A DNA stretch of 64,000 nucleotides from Yponomeuta sedellus (GCA_934045075.1 OW203731.1:8227975-8291974), one strand, 5' to 3'; positions 11,061 through 24,040 are shown, counted from the stretch's first letter. The notes: generated by a model from the sequence alone, not told the origin. Translations and numbers: made by a program.

Positions 11061-12440
11061 ATGTTCGATATTTCCCTCAGTAATTTACAGAGAGAGATAA
11101 GATACTTAATATCCTAGTTCTTAGTAGTATTCAATCGGCGGTCATCCTCAGGATGGACTGAAAGAAGATGAGAGTGGGTAGCTAGGTTAACATAAGACAG
11201 AACATATAGTATGTACATATCAGTTCAAGTTACGGTTGAGCAACCTAGAATTATTTTTTCCTACAACGCCTACATGCAAATGTATATATCTACTTATAGT
11301 TTGCCCATTTCTCTACAGGGGTCAGTTTTTCAGCTGTATTTTTCTTCTATAATATAATAGCCCGCAGACAGATACACAAATTTTTCGCGTAATTTATGTA
11401 TCCTTAGTGCAAGTGGAGTGCTCATATTTTGTTTGTGGCCAGTCTGGGAGGGCAGTGCGCTATTTTGGCCTCAGCCCACGCACACGTTTATCACTCACAC
11501 TAATACACGTATACATCAATATTGTTGCCAGAATAGTTTTACTCTCATTTCTCCAGTTTTCTTGCCAGTTCAGTCGTTTTTAATTCTGTACGAGTTTGAC
11601 AGTATCGGTAAAGAAATTTCTTTGGCAGGTACCGTAGACTGCACATCAACATTTGCTTACGTTCACTCTAATCAGTTACGTTAAGAACCACTTTGTAACA
11701 AAACTGTAAAACTTAAGCTGCTGGCATTTGTACAGTCTGTTAACACTGATTTTAAATTTTCTTCTTAGTAGGTATACAGGGTACAATAATATAAGTATAA
11801 GGTTAATTTTACGCTGTTAAATAACGAAATATAAAGTAACTCATCCACCTTCTTTTTTCGTGAATAGTCAAGTTTATCGACCATCGTCTCTATCTACAAT
11901 TAACCTATTCATACATAGGTTAAGCGCTGACCGCAGTTTTCATTAGATAGTACATTATGTTAGGAGAAGAATTATGTTTTGAGTGTGTGTCGATTAGTGT
12001 GACAGTTTTTACATCATTACGCAGGAATATTTGCGCTTGCGTCAAGCAATCAGCGAAATATGCTCCTCGAGAGCCTGTCTATCCAAACCTTCTAATGAAA
12101 AGTTCTTACGTGTTACTTTCGACTCCGCTAAAACATGTAACCGTACACGAAGCGTGCGAGTCTTTGCGAAAGCCGTCACACAATCGAGCAGTTTCCATAG
12201 TAAACATACAGCGAGCGGGCGGCGGCGGCCTGTGAAGATTTATTTTTCACAGAACTACAAAGCAACTATGTTGCTGACTGAAGTAGGTCCGTCTCGCAGT
12301 TCAAAGCGGCGAGCTCATTAGCCAGCGTGCATCGCTTGCACGTTCATAATAAACACTATTCGTCTCGTAGCGGTACGGTAATAATTATTACGTACAAATG
12401 TACAACGTGTTATTGGAATAACACGATACATGATACCAGT
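11061..12440. other. AT-rich intergenic DNA with a GC-richer patch near 12170-12320
   Basis: No gene was recognised. The patch near 12210 (a run of GGC units) is modest. The overlapping + frames 11957-12235 and 12031-12321 show no known motif. Confidence 0.35.
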
Positions 12441-12540
12441 TTCTTCAGTCTCTATAGTTGTTCTAGCCGTTAAAATGCTTACCTACCGAAACGAAGGGTG
12501 TGGGTTCGATTCCCACTGGAGTCCGCTGCAATTTATTTGT
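12440..12540 (+). repeat. Degenerate tRNA-derived repeat
   Basis: A B-box-like GGGTTCGATTCCC sits about 45 bases after an A-box-like TAGCCGTTAAAATGC. The acceptor stems do not pair, so this is a decayed SINE head, not a gene. Confidence 0.45.
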
Positions 12541-14190
12541 CCAAATGACCTCAGTCTGTGTGTATACAGGGACGGTATAGTGAATAGAGTATACGCCAAC
12601 TTAACGAGCATGTATTCGGATACTGGCTTCGTGGCATTATATTCCATATTTTCTGAAGCGTATTTTTCGTATATAAGTACCGAACAGATAGCGTATGGGT
12701 GAGATGGACGTCGTCAGAAAGACGGTGTCAGCAGGACCATATCGTCAGCGTTACTCACGTTGCTAACGAAGGTTCCGTTCATCGAGCAGAAACGACCATT
12801 TTATTACAGGCATTTTTTTAATAATTGTGGTATAAAAAATCCACTAGTGTGAAATTTCTGTCAACTTTTGTCTCTGATTAAGCTAAGAAATTTTCGCAGC
12901 ACTGTAAACTTATTTACGTCTCCGCGGAATCTGAGACCGATATAAGGGGTTTCCATGACTCTCTATGCAAGGCAAGTGAAACGGCTTCGTTAGTAATCCG
13001 GTTAAGATCAAATCGTCTGTTTAACATCGTTGCAAAAACTTATTTCTTGTTCCGCGAACGTCTACAAATTCATAGGGACAAATGTCGCGCTCTGCAAGAC
13101 GATTACGAGTACGAATGTATTCCTTCGCAAAGATGATACAATCCAATTATGAAGACGTGACATTTCCAAATAAAATTTTGAAGTTATAGAACGCAGCCTC
13201 AAAAATTAATTAAGTGTTAACCTTAGAAAATAGCATACCATAGTTCTTACTTTGCTTGGGGTTGAGTTGACCAGCCGCAAGTTGTCTATTTGTCCAGACA
13301 AAATTGACCGGGTGATTTGTCTAGATAGAGTTGTTTCGGTTTGGGCCTACCGCTACCGAACAAAATAGTACTTACTTTGTGTGTCACTGTCAACCAAATC
13401 AGTAGCAATGTGGAGAACATCCTCATCGCTTGTAGTTGAAGAGTAAGTAGGTAACAGTAATGGACTTACGGTTGACAGAACAGCCACTTCTGCTTCATTA
13501 AAGAGCAACATAATCTAAGGCGTTAACTATTTGTGAACTGCGATTAATTCGATTTTATAGTTCGACCACCGTGTGGCACCTAATGAGCCCTGTCTGCTCT
13601 GTCTGCCCCAGAATCTTGCCAAGTCCTAGATAACTCTGGGTGACTTTTGTTACTGCACAAATGTCACTAGCAGGGGTTAGGTATGTTAACGTGAGGTGTG
13701 CTTTTGTGTGGTCAAAGTTGTGGAGTCTGCACCAATGTTGAATTAGGACCTAGAAGTCGATAAAGACAAAATAAATACCTTCAAAATACGTACTCAACAG
13801 AAACTATAGTCCGCTAGTTTTAACCCTAGGTTTCGTTGACGGTATTCCTTATCGCTATATAGATGTTTCGTTGTCTTCGTGATGCCTTTGCAAATAGAAG
13901 AGTGACTTCAAATCTTGACCAAATTTGGAACCATGAGAGAACAATGGAACCACATTTGGGAAAACGGAACCAATTTTAGGGAACCTTACCAATTTTCTAA
14001 GACAAAAAAAACCATGAAATTGGAAAGCGTGTTAAGACTTTGTAGCTGAACATATTCGTATGATATCCAAAGTCCAAATAGGTATTTAAAAGTTTTACCG
14101 GCTATCCAATCCATTCATTAAACAAGACAAAATAAGACTAATCAATATTAAACACATGGGTATCACGATGGGAAGAGGCGTTTGGTCACA
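12541..14190. other. Intergenic DNA, nothing recognised
   Basis: No coding, RNA or clear repeat structure was seen. A short triplication of GGAACCA lies at about 13927-13985. Confidence 0.35.
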
Positions 14191-14194
14191 CTAG

Positions 14195-14278
14195 AATGTC
14201 AGAATTTGACAAATAACTTTGTGTAAAATCGTGACTTTCGACATTTGAAACGCGTAACTAGCGTTTTCTTACTACCCA
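14195..14278 (+). repeat. ~80-bp dispersed repeat, copy 1
   Basis: It begins AATGTCAGAATTTGACAA and stays similar along its length to 38298-38375. There the same sequence directly follows the trinucleotide tail of an RTE-type LINE. Confidence 0.5.
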
Positions 14279-14734
14279 GACAAAAGACTTATACATAATT
14301 GTTACTTCTGATCTTTGCAGAGATGATTGGGATGGTTCATCGATGAGGAAAATAAGCTTTGTCTGTCATAATAACTTCATCATACTTCCTCTTCTTTTAG
14401 CATACCAATGGCAAAGGAAGTCCACTGTCGTAGTATCGTTATATTATTAGGCTAGTTGATAAAAATATATCATTTCTCTAACACTTTCCTAAGATAATCT
14501 GTATGTTTTTTAAGTCTAACCGTCGTAGAATCGCTCCATATAGATAGACAATCGGTTTGTTTTGAGCCGCCACGTCGTCGTGGCCGTCTGGCTGTTCTCT
14601 GGCACCGATGGCACCACGCGAAAAAGAAGTAGAAATAATCTTTCACCAAACGATACGCAGCACATGCGTAGATCATAGACTCTGCTTATGCGAATGAGTT
14701 AGGAACAATTTTGTTAAATGTTTTTTTGCATGAA

Positions 14735-15090
14735 GCGCTCGTGGCCTAGGCAAATCGAGTGATTGGAATCAATCACTTGAGTTAAGCATCAACACTTTGA
14801 TTGCAGGATGGGTGTCCGTCTCGTGACTGCCGCTAGTGACATTTTTCCAAGCGCTTCCGTGCTTCATAAGGCACTGGCTTAACCATGTTAAGCCGTTGAA
14901 GCCGGCTGCCATGTCGTTAAGCCATGTCAGAGGCCTTATGGGCGACTTGATAACTTCTTACAGTAAGGCCTGCCACTGTCTTACAATCCTCCGCTAACCC
15001 GGACTTGGCCCCCGCGGTGGAGTATGGCCTAACCTTCCGATGCTGGAAAAGACCCGTGCCCCAGCAGTGGGCACATACAAGGGTTGATAA
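14735..15090 (+). repeat. 5S rRNA-headed SINE, copy 2
   Basis: The head contains AATCACTTGAGTTAAGCAT and GGATGGGTGTCCGTCTC. These align with the internal promoter part of 5S rRNA (consensus GATCACCGAAGTTAAGCAAC and GGATGGGTGACCG). A conserved body follows: TTTTTCCAAGCGCTTCCGTG, then TTGATAACTTCT, then CTTACAATCCTCC. The end block is CCAGCAGTGGGCACATACAA. Four further full or partial copies in the window share this body. 5S-derived SINEs (SINE3 class) are an established type; assignment here rests on the promoter-box match. Confidence 0.7.
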
Positions 15091-17190
15091 CATTTAACAT
15101 AACATATTTTTATTGCATTGTTTTCTCTCGTGCAAATGGGCCGTCTTTGTGGGGTTAAGGTCTATACACTTTACAACGACGACGCGTTGCGACGTGACAA
15201 CGTGCGAGCGGCACGATTTCCATTTAAAATAATCCTTTAATAAAAAAAAGTTCGTTCCCGTGACGTCCCCGTGGCTTATTCGACGGTCGCACATGGCAGC
15301 GATTTTAAGTGCTAATATTGTAGTCCTTTTCGCACTAGAATTGTCTCTAATCTAAAAATAAATTTAAGGTTCATTTAGTTTGTACAGTGACTACACGACG
15401 TCAGAATATTCTTCTTTTAAGCGTGTTAGCCCTTTGTAATGTGCTCTTAATGTGGATATTCCATTAATGTATTAAACATTTCTATCAGTCAATGGTTTAA
15501 CTATGATTTCGTAAGATTTTGTTTTAATAGAACGATCGCTAACTTTTCGGAAAAAGATCTATAGATCAAGACTAACACAGAACAGTGTATCAGTATAACA
15601 GTGTGTATAGTACGGTATTGTGAGGCAATTAACGACTAGCTTTAACTACTTCCCGGTAAGCTGCTATTGCGAGAAGGAATAAAATCACTCGGGCAGAGAC
15701 ATCTCGAGAAACGTTTCCTTGAAATTGTCTGGCTCGATTATTATTGAGCCTGACAATTTCAAGGAAACAGTAATATTTTTCAGTAATATTTTACTGGTTC
15801 CTTTCTTATTTATTAGTATTGTACGTTGTCCAAGCTAACCTACATTTTGTATTTTTACTCTTTTATGAAGCTCCGTAAATTAATCCACAATTATGTTCAA
15901 GAAAACAGGTATTCTACGAATTAATCAGTCAAGTTTTCTTGGAAATATATAATGTAACAAAACTGCTGAAACGTATTCTCGGTGCTGTATTATAAAATTA
16001 TCAAGCCGTGAGTGTACGCGCGTCTATTTAAGGGCCTACTAAATCAAGAAGTAAAACGTAAAACATGCACACACTCCCTTGTCATGTCTCGTGTACTGAA
16101 TATCTAAATGCATTAACAACGTTGATAATCCCTGCGTTGACTAATGGCTTGAAGCGCCCTGCGTTCACAAACAGTTATTTTCCCGTACGCAATTTGCTTT
16201 CGCCTTTCTTGCAGGTTTCTATAAAAACATAACAAATTAAAAATATAAAAACCTATTTAGAGAAAAAATATATTAAAAATATCATAATAATAATTAATAA
16301 CTTCACATAACACAATCAATTGTCTTGGCACCAAACTAGGATACTATGTGCTACAGTAAACAGGCAAGGTCATCACAAAGATTACAATACTAAAAATACA
16401 CACAGACTGTGACAATTTGAACAAATCTACGGTGGTCTCTTAAGGTAAGCTACGACTTCCAGCGTGGTAATCAGACGTGACAACGAGACAGTGAAACATA
16501 ACACTGGTAAATCTATATAGGCGAAAGCTGCGACATTGATTCGATAGGCGAGTGCACTACATGAAGCGTAATCATTAGCAGTCGCCTATATATGCCCCAC
16601 TGCTTGACCACGTTTCATAAGCTACAAAATATAGCTTATTATGACAATTCAATGTACACTGCGTGGCCGAGTCGACTTTGCATGAATTGTAGTCCTATGA
16701 AATAGAATAGACAGTCTGTGAGCGTAATCACTTCGTGTGCTCACCGTGGATTGGCGATTTTACGTAACTACATCAGACGCGACTCCAAAAGAAGATAAAC
16801 TGGTGTGTATGGGCATAGGTATGGGTAATGGCCCAACTCCTGAAGTATCTGAGAGCAGATTAATCCGGCCTCATTTCCTATAAATCATGCTTATTTTGCT
16901 CCTTTGCTTGCGGGACTAGTGGATTTACGAGGCTGCTTCGGCAAGGAGGCGAAAACTTGGCTCAACTGAGTTTACTGGGTAATTTCCATAATTGATGAAA
17001 GGTGGCTAGAGGGCCTAAGCGACACTTTTTGTTTCTTCAAATAACATCCTAAGCAAAAGAGTGTTTGAGGTGTTAGTACCTACAAATAATACTTTAGCTG
17101 TTGATTTTGCCAATCCGAGTCTCCATAAACGAGGTTATGAATAGGGCGACCTGGAAAGAGAAAACAAAAACTAGGAAAAGAGAGAGAGTG
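15091..17190. other. AT-rich intergenic DNA with one hairpin
   Basis: No gene was recognised. It contains the hairpin at 15713-15768 and fragments of dispersed repeats (for example near 16735-16755). Confidence 0.4.
15713..15768. repeat. 28-bp hairpin with almost no loop
   Basis: The arms beginning GTTTCCTTGAAATTGTC and its reverse complement pair at about 25 of 28 positions. Confidence 0.85.
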
Positions 17191-17377
17191 AGACAGGTAC
17201 ATTAGTGATTAATCCAATATGCTCTGAGAGAAGGCCTGTGACCAGCACAGGTAGTAGCACATTCTAGTGCCACAGAAAGCGTCTCTCCCGCCGTTATAAC
17301 GCTTGTGGTGCAATAGAATAAATTAAGGATTCTTATGGTACTGCTGCTTATGCTATCACATACGCAACCGTAAATAA

Positions 17378-17912
17378 ATATAATAAATAAAGTACATAAA
17401 ATAAATAAAATAAGTAAAATAAATAAAATAAATATAATAAATAAAATAAATAAAATAAATAAAATAAATAAAATAAATAAAATAAATAAAATAAATAAAA
17501 TAAATAAAATAAATAAAATAAATAAAATAAATAAAATAAACAAAATAAACAAAATAAACAAAATAAACAAAATAAACAAAATAAACAAAATAAACAAAAT
17601 AAACAAAATAAACAAAATAAACAAAATAAACAAAATAAACAAATTAAACAAAATAAACAAAATAAACAAAATAAACAAAATAAACAAAATAAACAAAATA
17701 AACAAAATAAACAAAATAAACAAAATAAACAAAATAAACAAAATAAACAAAATAAACAAAATAAACAAAATAAACAAAATAAACAAAATAAACAAAATAA
17801 ACAAAATAAACAAAATAAACAAAATAAACAAAATAAACAAAATAAACAAAATAAACAAAATAAACAAAATAAACAAAATAAACAAAATAAACAAAATTAA
17901 CAAAATAAATAA
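17378..17912. repeat. 9-bp minisatellite (AAAATAAAT / AAAATAAAC)n
   Basis: About 59 units of 9 bp run almost without error. The left part uses AAAATAAAT. From about 17540 nearly all units are AAAATAAAC, with one AAATTAAAC variant near 17642. Since 9 is a multiple of 3, two - strand frames stay open and give false proteins of repeated FIL and YFV. No coding role is likely. Confidence 0.95.
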
Positions 17913-17929
17913 AAATGCGTTTCATTTAT

Positions 17930-19690
17930 ACTGTGTGTTGCACTTAATAGTTGCTTCCAAAAGGGAGTACATTGTAATTTACATCTTTGCTTATACTCTT
18001 GTAAAAGCCATGGATGCGTTGGAGTTCGTGCAGTAAGATGCAGAGCAAAATATTTTGTTGCCGCGCTACAAAATCATTAGTCAAATCAAATCTCCTGTGA
18101 CTTCAGCGTGGCCCGCTACGCTGCAACGCACCCGTGTCGAACTGCAAAAGGACCAGAATTGCATTCCGATACAGCTGCCAACTATTGGCTCTGGAAAGGT
18201 CTCATGCCCCGGGCTAATTGACTCTGTATGTGTAGATTAGCTTCAGGCTAACTTGACTGGACTTTTGATTGCGTGCGAATGGGGATGCGGGTAACAGTTT
18301 GCGGCAGTCCGGCCTTTCCCGCTTATCCGCTGTTTGATTGAGAGATTTGTAGCTAAGTAAGTTAAGCCGAGTCTCCAAGTTTTGCTGGAAGAAATCTTTT
18401 ACATAGATAAGCTCGCTGTAGATATTATTCGATATGTAATATTTGTTAAATGTTCGTTGTGCAAATTAAGTATAACAATAAGTAAGTACTAGGTAGTTAA
18501 TTTCTGTAACAATACAAGTAAATAATCCTCAAGATTCTGTTTTTCAAAAGAGGAGAGTGTCCTAGCGACAGCGGTCTAGATTAGATATATTTTTTTTATT
18601 TCTAGATGCCAAAATTAATGAAGCAAAATTAATAATAATTAAGCAGCCTATATACATTATACTAAGCCGTCTCCCTGAGAGAGAGAAAGAGAGAGACAGA
18701 CAGACAGATACCTAAAATAGTATGTTGCACTAATATTGGCGTTAATCCCCATATGCGCCCACCGCGGATAGGCGATTACAAGTGCCTCAAATAAGCTGTA
18801 AATATCTATAATATATATTTATAAATGTGTATAAAATATTTCAAGCTGTGTGAGCATTTATTTTAATGCAAGCGTCAATAATTTACACATTTATTCACCT
18901 CTTTGTGCATAGCTAATAGCAAGTTACATAACTATGTAATAGGAAGTCAACCTTTGCAATCATTTTGGAGAGTTGATATTATGCTGTCCATTTTACATTT
19001 TCAGTATAGGTACCTAAATTAGTTGCCAATTTTTCCGAATGACGTGCGACATACGCAGTCGCATGCCATGCTATCAACGAAATCGAACTCTTGGCACAGC
19101 TGACTTCATCCATTCATGTATACGCTGAATTATTGATAAGTGCTGTTTATAAAACTGTTGCGAAAACACATTTGGCAAACGGCGCATGTCCGTGGCGAAA
19201 TAGAACGTAAACATAACGAGGGAACCACACTAGTAGGTAGGGGATGACGGATATCTATTTTCAGTAAGTACCTACCTACTTAATCAATTAATATTACAGC
19301 ACACAGAAGGACTTATATTCGGATGTACCTGTGTGAGGATGTCGGTATACTTCAGAAAATGGAAGCTTCTACTCGTAAATGCGAACAACAACGGTTTCAT
19401 ACATTTATTTTGCTACAGGTGTTAACTTTTCTTAATTTGCAAATTCAAAATTTTTCTTATAATATCTACTAAAAGTTGTTTGTGAAGATGTCCCCAGTTT
19501 CAGATGTTTATGAGGATTCCTTCTCATCTTGTACAGGGTGCTACAGAAAGATCGGGTAGAATTTAAAGGGTTTAAATTTATTTAAGGGGAAAAACAAGCT
19601 ACCAATATATAACATATAGACATCATCAATATTCATAGAAGTTCGCCGGTATAGTGGCAAGTGGCAAACCCCACCGAGACACAGGCGTGA
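17930..19690. other. Intergenic DNA with repeat fragments
   Basis: No gene was recognised. A partial copy of the 'CACAGGCCTTCTCT' repeat, with a GAGA-rich tract, lies near 18660-18790. Confidence 0.35.
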
Positions 19691-19698
19691 GTTTATAT

Positions 19699-19859
19699 AA
19701 TGTTTGTGTCTTCTTCTTCTTCAGGCTATATTATGTAGTCCACTGCTGGACATAGCCCTCCCCTAATGAGCGCCATAGCGCCCTGTCTTCAGCTTGCGGC
19801 ATCCAGCATCTGCCGGCAGTTTTTCGCAGATCGTCATCCCACCCATCCCAATGTTTGTG
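19699..19859 (-). mobile_element. 5'-truncated 'VQQW' LINE with target-site duplication
   Basis: A 10-bp direct repeat AATGTTTGTG at 19699-19708 and 19850-19859 flanks the insert. On the - strand the insert reads as a LINE ORF2 C-terminus (DDLRKTAGRCWMPQAEDRA, then LWRSLGEGYVQQWT). It ends near the stop in a (GAA)n-type tail. Only about 140 bp was copied in. Related ends lie at 41198-41282, 48020-48108 and 33740-34160. Confidence 0.8.
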
Positions 19860-19931
19860 CACTGACAGTAACTTTTACGAACAAATAGCAAGATACGTAA
19901 TATAATAATTGTCTGTAAATAAATTAAAGCA

Positions 19932-20375
19932 ATGCAAGGAATTTATCCAGGTTTTAGGTATGTATTACTGTTGGTATGTAGGCACTACCTGTATAATTTT
20001 CGTTGCTACGCGGCAAGACGTGCGGTTTTCCTCATTTGGGTGCTAACAGGAGTCTCCCAGAGCAACCCCCGACTCACCGCCCAACCCCCGCGCATCTACA
20101 CAGCTGGATCATTCATACACCCTGAATTGGGTTATTGGAACGAGCATAAAAGTATGGTCCTGAGCCTGTTAGCAAATAAAACTTACAATCGCTTTTTTAT
20201 ACACGTTTTCAAGTATATTAAAGCGGAAGCGCTCATAAATATGAAGAACACTGATCGAAGTCTGAATCTGAATACGCTATTTTGGGGAGCTATTATGAAA
20301 GCCCTTATCAAATATCCAATTGCCTTAAACATTCCCAAACTTATGCAAGTCGCGCTAGTTAAAAAAATACAGTAG
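19932..20375 (+). CDS. Hypothetical ORF, 147 codons, unrecognised
   Basis: This is the longest open frame in the window not explained by a repeat. The translation starts MQGIYPGFRYVLLLVC and has no motif I recognise. There is no signal peptide pattern I would trust and no repeat or coiled coil. It is not flanked by clear splice sites or a close poly(A) signal, and it starts just after a LINE-tail insertion. In AT-rich DNA of this length such a frame can occur by chance or be left from an old mobile element. I give it low weight; transcript evidence would decide. Confidence 0.15.
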   Translation: MQGIYPGFRYVLLLVCRHYLYNFRCYAARRAVFLIWVLTGVSQSNPRLTAQPPRIYTAGSFIHPELGYWNEHKSMVLSLLANKTYNRFFIHVFKYIKAEALINMKNTDRSLNLNTLFWGAIMKALIKYPIALNIPKLMQVALVKKIQ

Positions 20376-20379
20376 AATC

Positions 20380-21410
20380 AAACAAGGGATTCAAAAAGGA
20401 CTGCCAGAAGTATTTCGATGTTTGGGAGCGAAATCCACTCCAAAGTAAACGACCAAGAGTTACAGAGTGATCCGAGATAAATAAACAGCATGAGGTCTAT
20501 TTGCATTGCCTATATAGGTCAGGCGCGGTCGCGGGGGTTGCACCGGCCCGCTAACCTAAATGCAAGCTCGCAAGGGTATGCCACCCCCGGATCCCGTCAA
20601 CCACCCTTGCTTGACCTCCAAACTCGACAGGCGTTCCCCCGCACTGTCTCAAGTCCTTACAGGCGGCTAAGGGACGCAGGAGGTCCGCGTAGTTTGGTCA
20701 CGCCGTAGGCCTAGCTCCCTAAGGGAAAGCGAATATGTCACCAATGACCCACTGCGAGAATTTCCTAAAGCATTGAATTCTGAAGCTTAAAAATAATTAC
20801 CGTCTACTAAGGAAAGATTAATGAAATAACAAAATGTGATTTAATACATCTTTTAAATGATGTTTAATTTATTCTGTTCTAATACAGTTTCCGGACTCTC
20901 TTTTTCTTTATACGTGAAAAGTTCTACATCTAGGCAAAAAAGAGTAGAAATTGGAAGTAAAACATACCTAACTAATAATTTTACTGAAAAAAATCTGTCC
21001 GTTTATTACCTCTAGGCCTCAAGGTACTTAAATACGATGCTATTTTAGCTGAAACTACTTTTATATTTGTCTAGGTACTACCAGTAGGTAGACAAGAATA
21101 ATGACAAGTTTGAACGCATGACTGGCAGGATACAGGTGGCCCTCTCTGAGCCTATTTAATTGCTACGTATTAATTAAGGCCTTATAATAAGACATAAATT
21201 TTAATGATAGCACCGTAGCACGTTTTCCGACTGTGTGGCAAATATTTTGCGGTTTTACTAACAAAAATAGCAGCTCCGTTCGGCGGAAGTGCGCTCGGCT
21301 TCATATGCGCTAATTAAAAAGCTTCATCTTTTTCTAGCTCGTCTCAAACAAAGTGATGTGAAAAGGAGGGCAATGTATTTTTTGTAGATATAAGTACGTA
21401 TGTTAACTAC
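20380..21410. other. Intergenic DNA; GC-richer patch 20515-20710
   Basis: The patch at 20515-20710 is richer in C and G than its surroundings and holds a 72-codon frame with no known motif. It may be a fragment of a GC-rich retrotransposon. The rest shows nothing recognisable. Confidence 0.3.
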
Positions 21411-21416
21411 CCTGAC

Positions 21417-21725
21417 AGTTGACAATCTAACTGTCGACTCAGCAATAAGTCCAAAAGTATTTGGTAAGAAATGTAGCTGTAGTTTAAGGGCTCAAACGCA
21501 CTAGTTGCTTATACGAGTTTCTCTAAACTAAACAGTTGACTCTTGCTGACAATACTACAAATGGTAAAAAACTATTTTGCAGAAATGTAGCTGTAGCTTA
21601 AGGGCTGAAACGCGCCAAAGGTTCCTTATATCTCTATACACTTGACAATCTAGCTGACGACTTTACGAAACGTCAAAACTATTTGATAAATGTAGCTGTA
21701 AGGGCTAAAACTCGCTAGCGCTTGC
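21417..21725 (+). repeat. Three degenerate tandem units, ~105-115 bp each
   Basis: A core AAATGTAGCTGTAG followed by TTAAGGGCT and AAACGC recurs at about 21469, 21583 and 21688 (the third core is shortened). Each is preceded by a GTTGAC/TTGACAATCTA-like block. Flanks between the cores are more diverged. Confidence 0.75.
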
Positions 21726-21729
21726 TTTA

Positions 21730-24038
21730 TTTACCTCATAAACATAAAATTTTGCAATTAGAGTAACGAGCCAGGCTTCACGAAAATGCTTCCCCTTTGA
21801 ACTATTTTTCGTAGTCGGGTTTTTACTTAATTTTTTACAACGGTCGGCGCAAAAATAAACGTACGACGCCAAAGAATTTCGCTAATGTTCATTTTTAAAA
21901 AAAATTCTGCGGTTCCAACGTTCATTTATGAGTTCATTACTAGTGCGATAACTGTTTTTTTACTTCTTGTATGTGCCACCAATTACGTAATTCTCAGTCG
22001 CGGAACTTTTGTATAGTAGTTAAATAGAGTAATAATTAAAGCTTTTTTTGTTATTTCAGTAACTTTCTTTCAAAAAAGTAACAACGATCATTGTTAGCCA
22101 GTCGATGGTTCCCCGTAAAAACGCGTTTGTTTGTTTCTTTATGGATAAGCGAGTCTGTCATTGATTGACTGATTGAGCCAGCCGAAACCTCTCTTAGTTA
22201 TTGTTCGATGGACTAGCTTAGTTCGCTAGACTTAGCGCTTAACAAGTACAATGTCTTGGGGAATAATAGAACCCGCACAAGACGGGACGGCCCACTCCGA
22301 CATTAGCAAGTTTCTAAGAATTTGTTCACCAAACAAGTCGTGAGCCGACCATGTTTTGACAATCGGTTGTTTTTAAGCACGCACACACACACACATGGCA
22401 ACCCTGCAGTGAACAAAACCTCACTCCTTGTTTGTGGAGCCTAAGCGGCAAGATGTTTACTTGGGTGGATATCTTCGGAGTAAAACATCGTAAGGGAGCC
22501 TGCCTGATATGTTTGTATATCTCAGCTCTTAAATATTCCAATCCGTAGTAGTACATGATGCCATGCAATGGACAAGGGTGCCGATATTATCCAGTCGTCA
22601 GATTCGTGTAGTAGATTCCTAGCTCTCCATTTAGCCTTTGTAAAGTTAGCAGAATGGAGGCCGGCCGGGTACAGGGCACGCCCGCGTCTGTGTGAGTGTT
22701 ACTAGGCGTGGGCGTTACACGGATTTTACTCGTAGTGGTAACTGTAGCGTAGACTAACACAGGCGCAGACCACAGAGCTTTCACGGCAGCCTTGGCCTCG
22801 CCGCTAGACACGTGCAGTAGGGCTGCCCGGCGTCCAAATGTGACCACAGCGATGAAACTTATATTTCTAACCTTGCCCTTGTCCTCCAGTATAGAATGCC
22901 TTCGCACACTTTTGTTAACAAAGTTTCAGTGAGGAAATTTCTATACAAAAACGCCGCGCCTGCTTTCTGCGGCGCTCTGCTAAAAACTCTCAGAAGATTA
23001 AATGCGCTGCTAAATATTTTGTAAACGTGTCAACAAGAGAGTCTCAAGTTGTCAACTGAAGTTACGAGTCCTTTGTTTGGGATTTAATAGTGGCGGGGTA
23101 AGATAATATTGCCCCTCCATTATTTTAGTCTGAAAGTTCCTATTGATAATTCCATAAATATAATACCTACTTACATGTTTATTTAATAGTAAAGTTGAGA
23201 GCATGTTGTAGGTACATAGTCGGGAAGTTATTAGGGTAGTTGACATTTGTGGAGGCACTTCATGCAGTTACACTAGAGCATTTCAAAAATCACAGATCGT
23301 TTTTGCAAAAAAATTTCAATATAGGATCTGGGAGTATTTATGCCAAAAACGGCCATATGTGGTGTTAATGGTATTACCATGTTTTTCGCCTTAGGTTCAC
23401 GACCACAGGTCTTAAAATCACTACTCTTATGATTGAGATTGAGAGATTGTGCGGACACTTTTTACAAAAACAATCTGCATAAAACATAGGACCACCAATG
23501 GAAAAAAACATATTTTCCATTGGTGGTTCTAGTGTTACTGCATGGAGCCCTTTGAGAGGCTCCATAGAGTTCACTTATAGCACTGATGAGGATAAAACAT
23601 CTTTTGTTGCAAAAAGTAATTAACAAATCTGTTAAACATTCATAAATAGTTTTTCTCCAGCCACGACCGGAAACCGAGAACTAGATAGTTTCGCTGAAAA
23701 CGGTACGTCGTGGGTTCTAAAAATCACAATCCACTTGATTGTAAAGCATTTTAAACATTATTATTTATTGCAGGCCCTAGTGAGTCTGTATGGAGACCCT
23801 TAACATTTTTGCTGGCACGGTTGTTGTTAATTACAAGAAGAAACTTTCACTCTCGATTTTTCGTCAACTGTCAAATTCAGTAAAAAAGACCCTGAAGTAC
23901 CCAACTGACTAATTTAAAAGTACACTCTTTTACAACCTGCTATAGACAGAAGAACATTCAAATCACTGATACAGGCTTTCTCAAAAAGATAAATAGAGGG
24001 AGAGTGAAAGTTTAAGTGGCCTTAATATATATAAATTT

Positions 24039-24040
<2 letters not shown>
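21730..24040. other. Intergenic DNA with one hairpin and a short (CA)n
   Basis: No gene was recognised. The - strand frame 22587-22907 has no known motif. A (CA)n tract is at 22378-22396. Confidence 0.35.
23487..23531. repeat. ~19-bp hairpin, short loop, one mismatch
   Basis: ACCACCAATGGAAAA pairs with TTTTCCATTGGTGGT across a 7-nt loop, and pairing extends outwards with one mismatch. Confidence 0.85.

Noticed and set aside
17378..17912. CRISPR-like array
   Set aside because: The units are pure 9-bp tandem repeats with no spacers, in an animal genome.
17202..17925. Long - strand frames of 233 and 93 codons
   Set aside because: They are translations of a 9-bp minisatellite; the repeat length keeps frames open without selection.
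22587..22907. 106-codon - strand ORF
   Set aside because: No recognisable motif, no splice or poly(A) context, and the length is within chance expectation for a less AT-rich patch.
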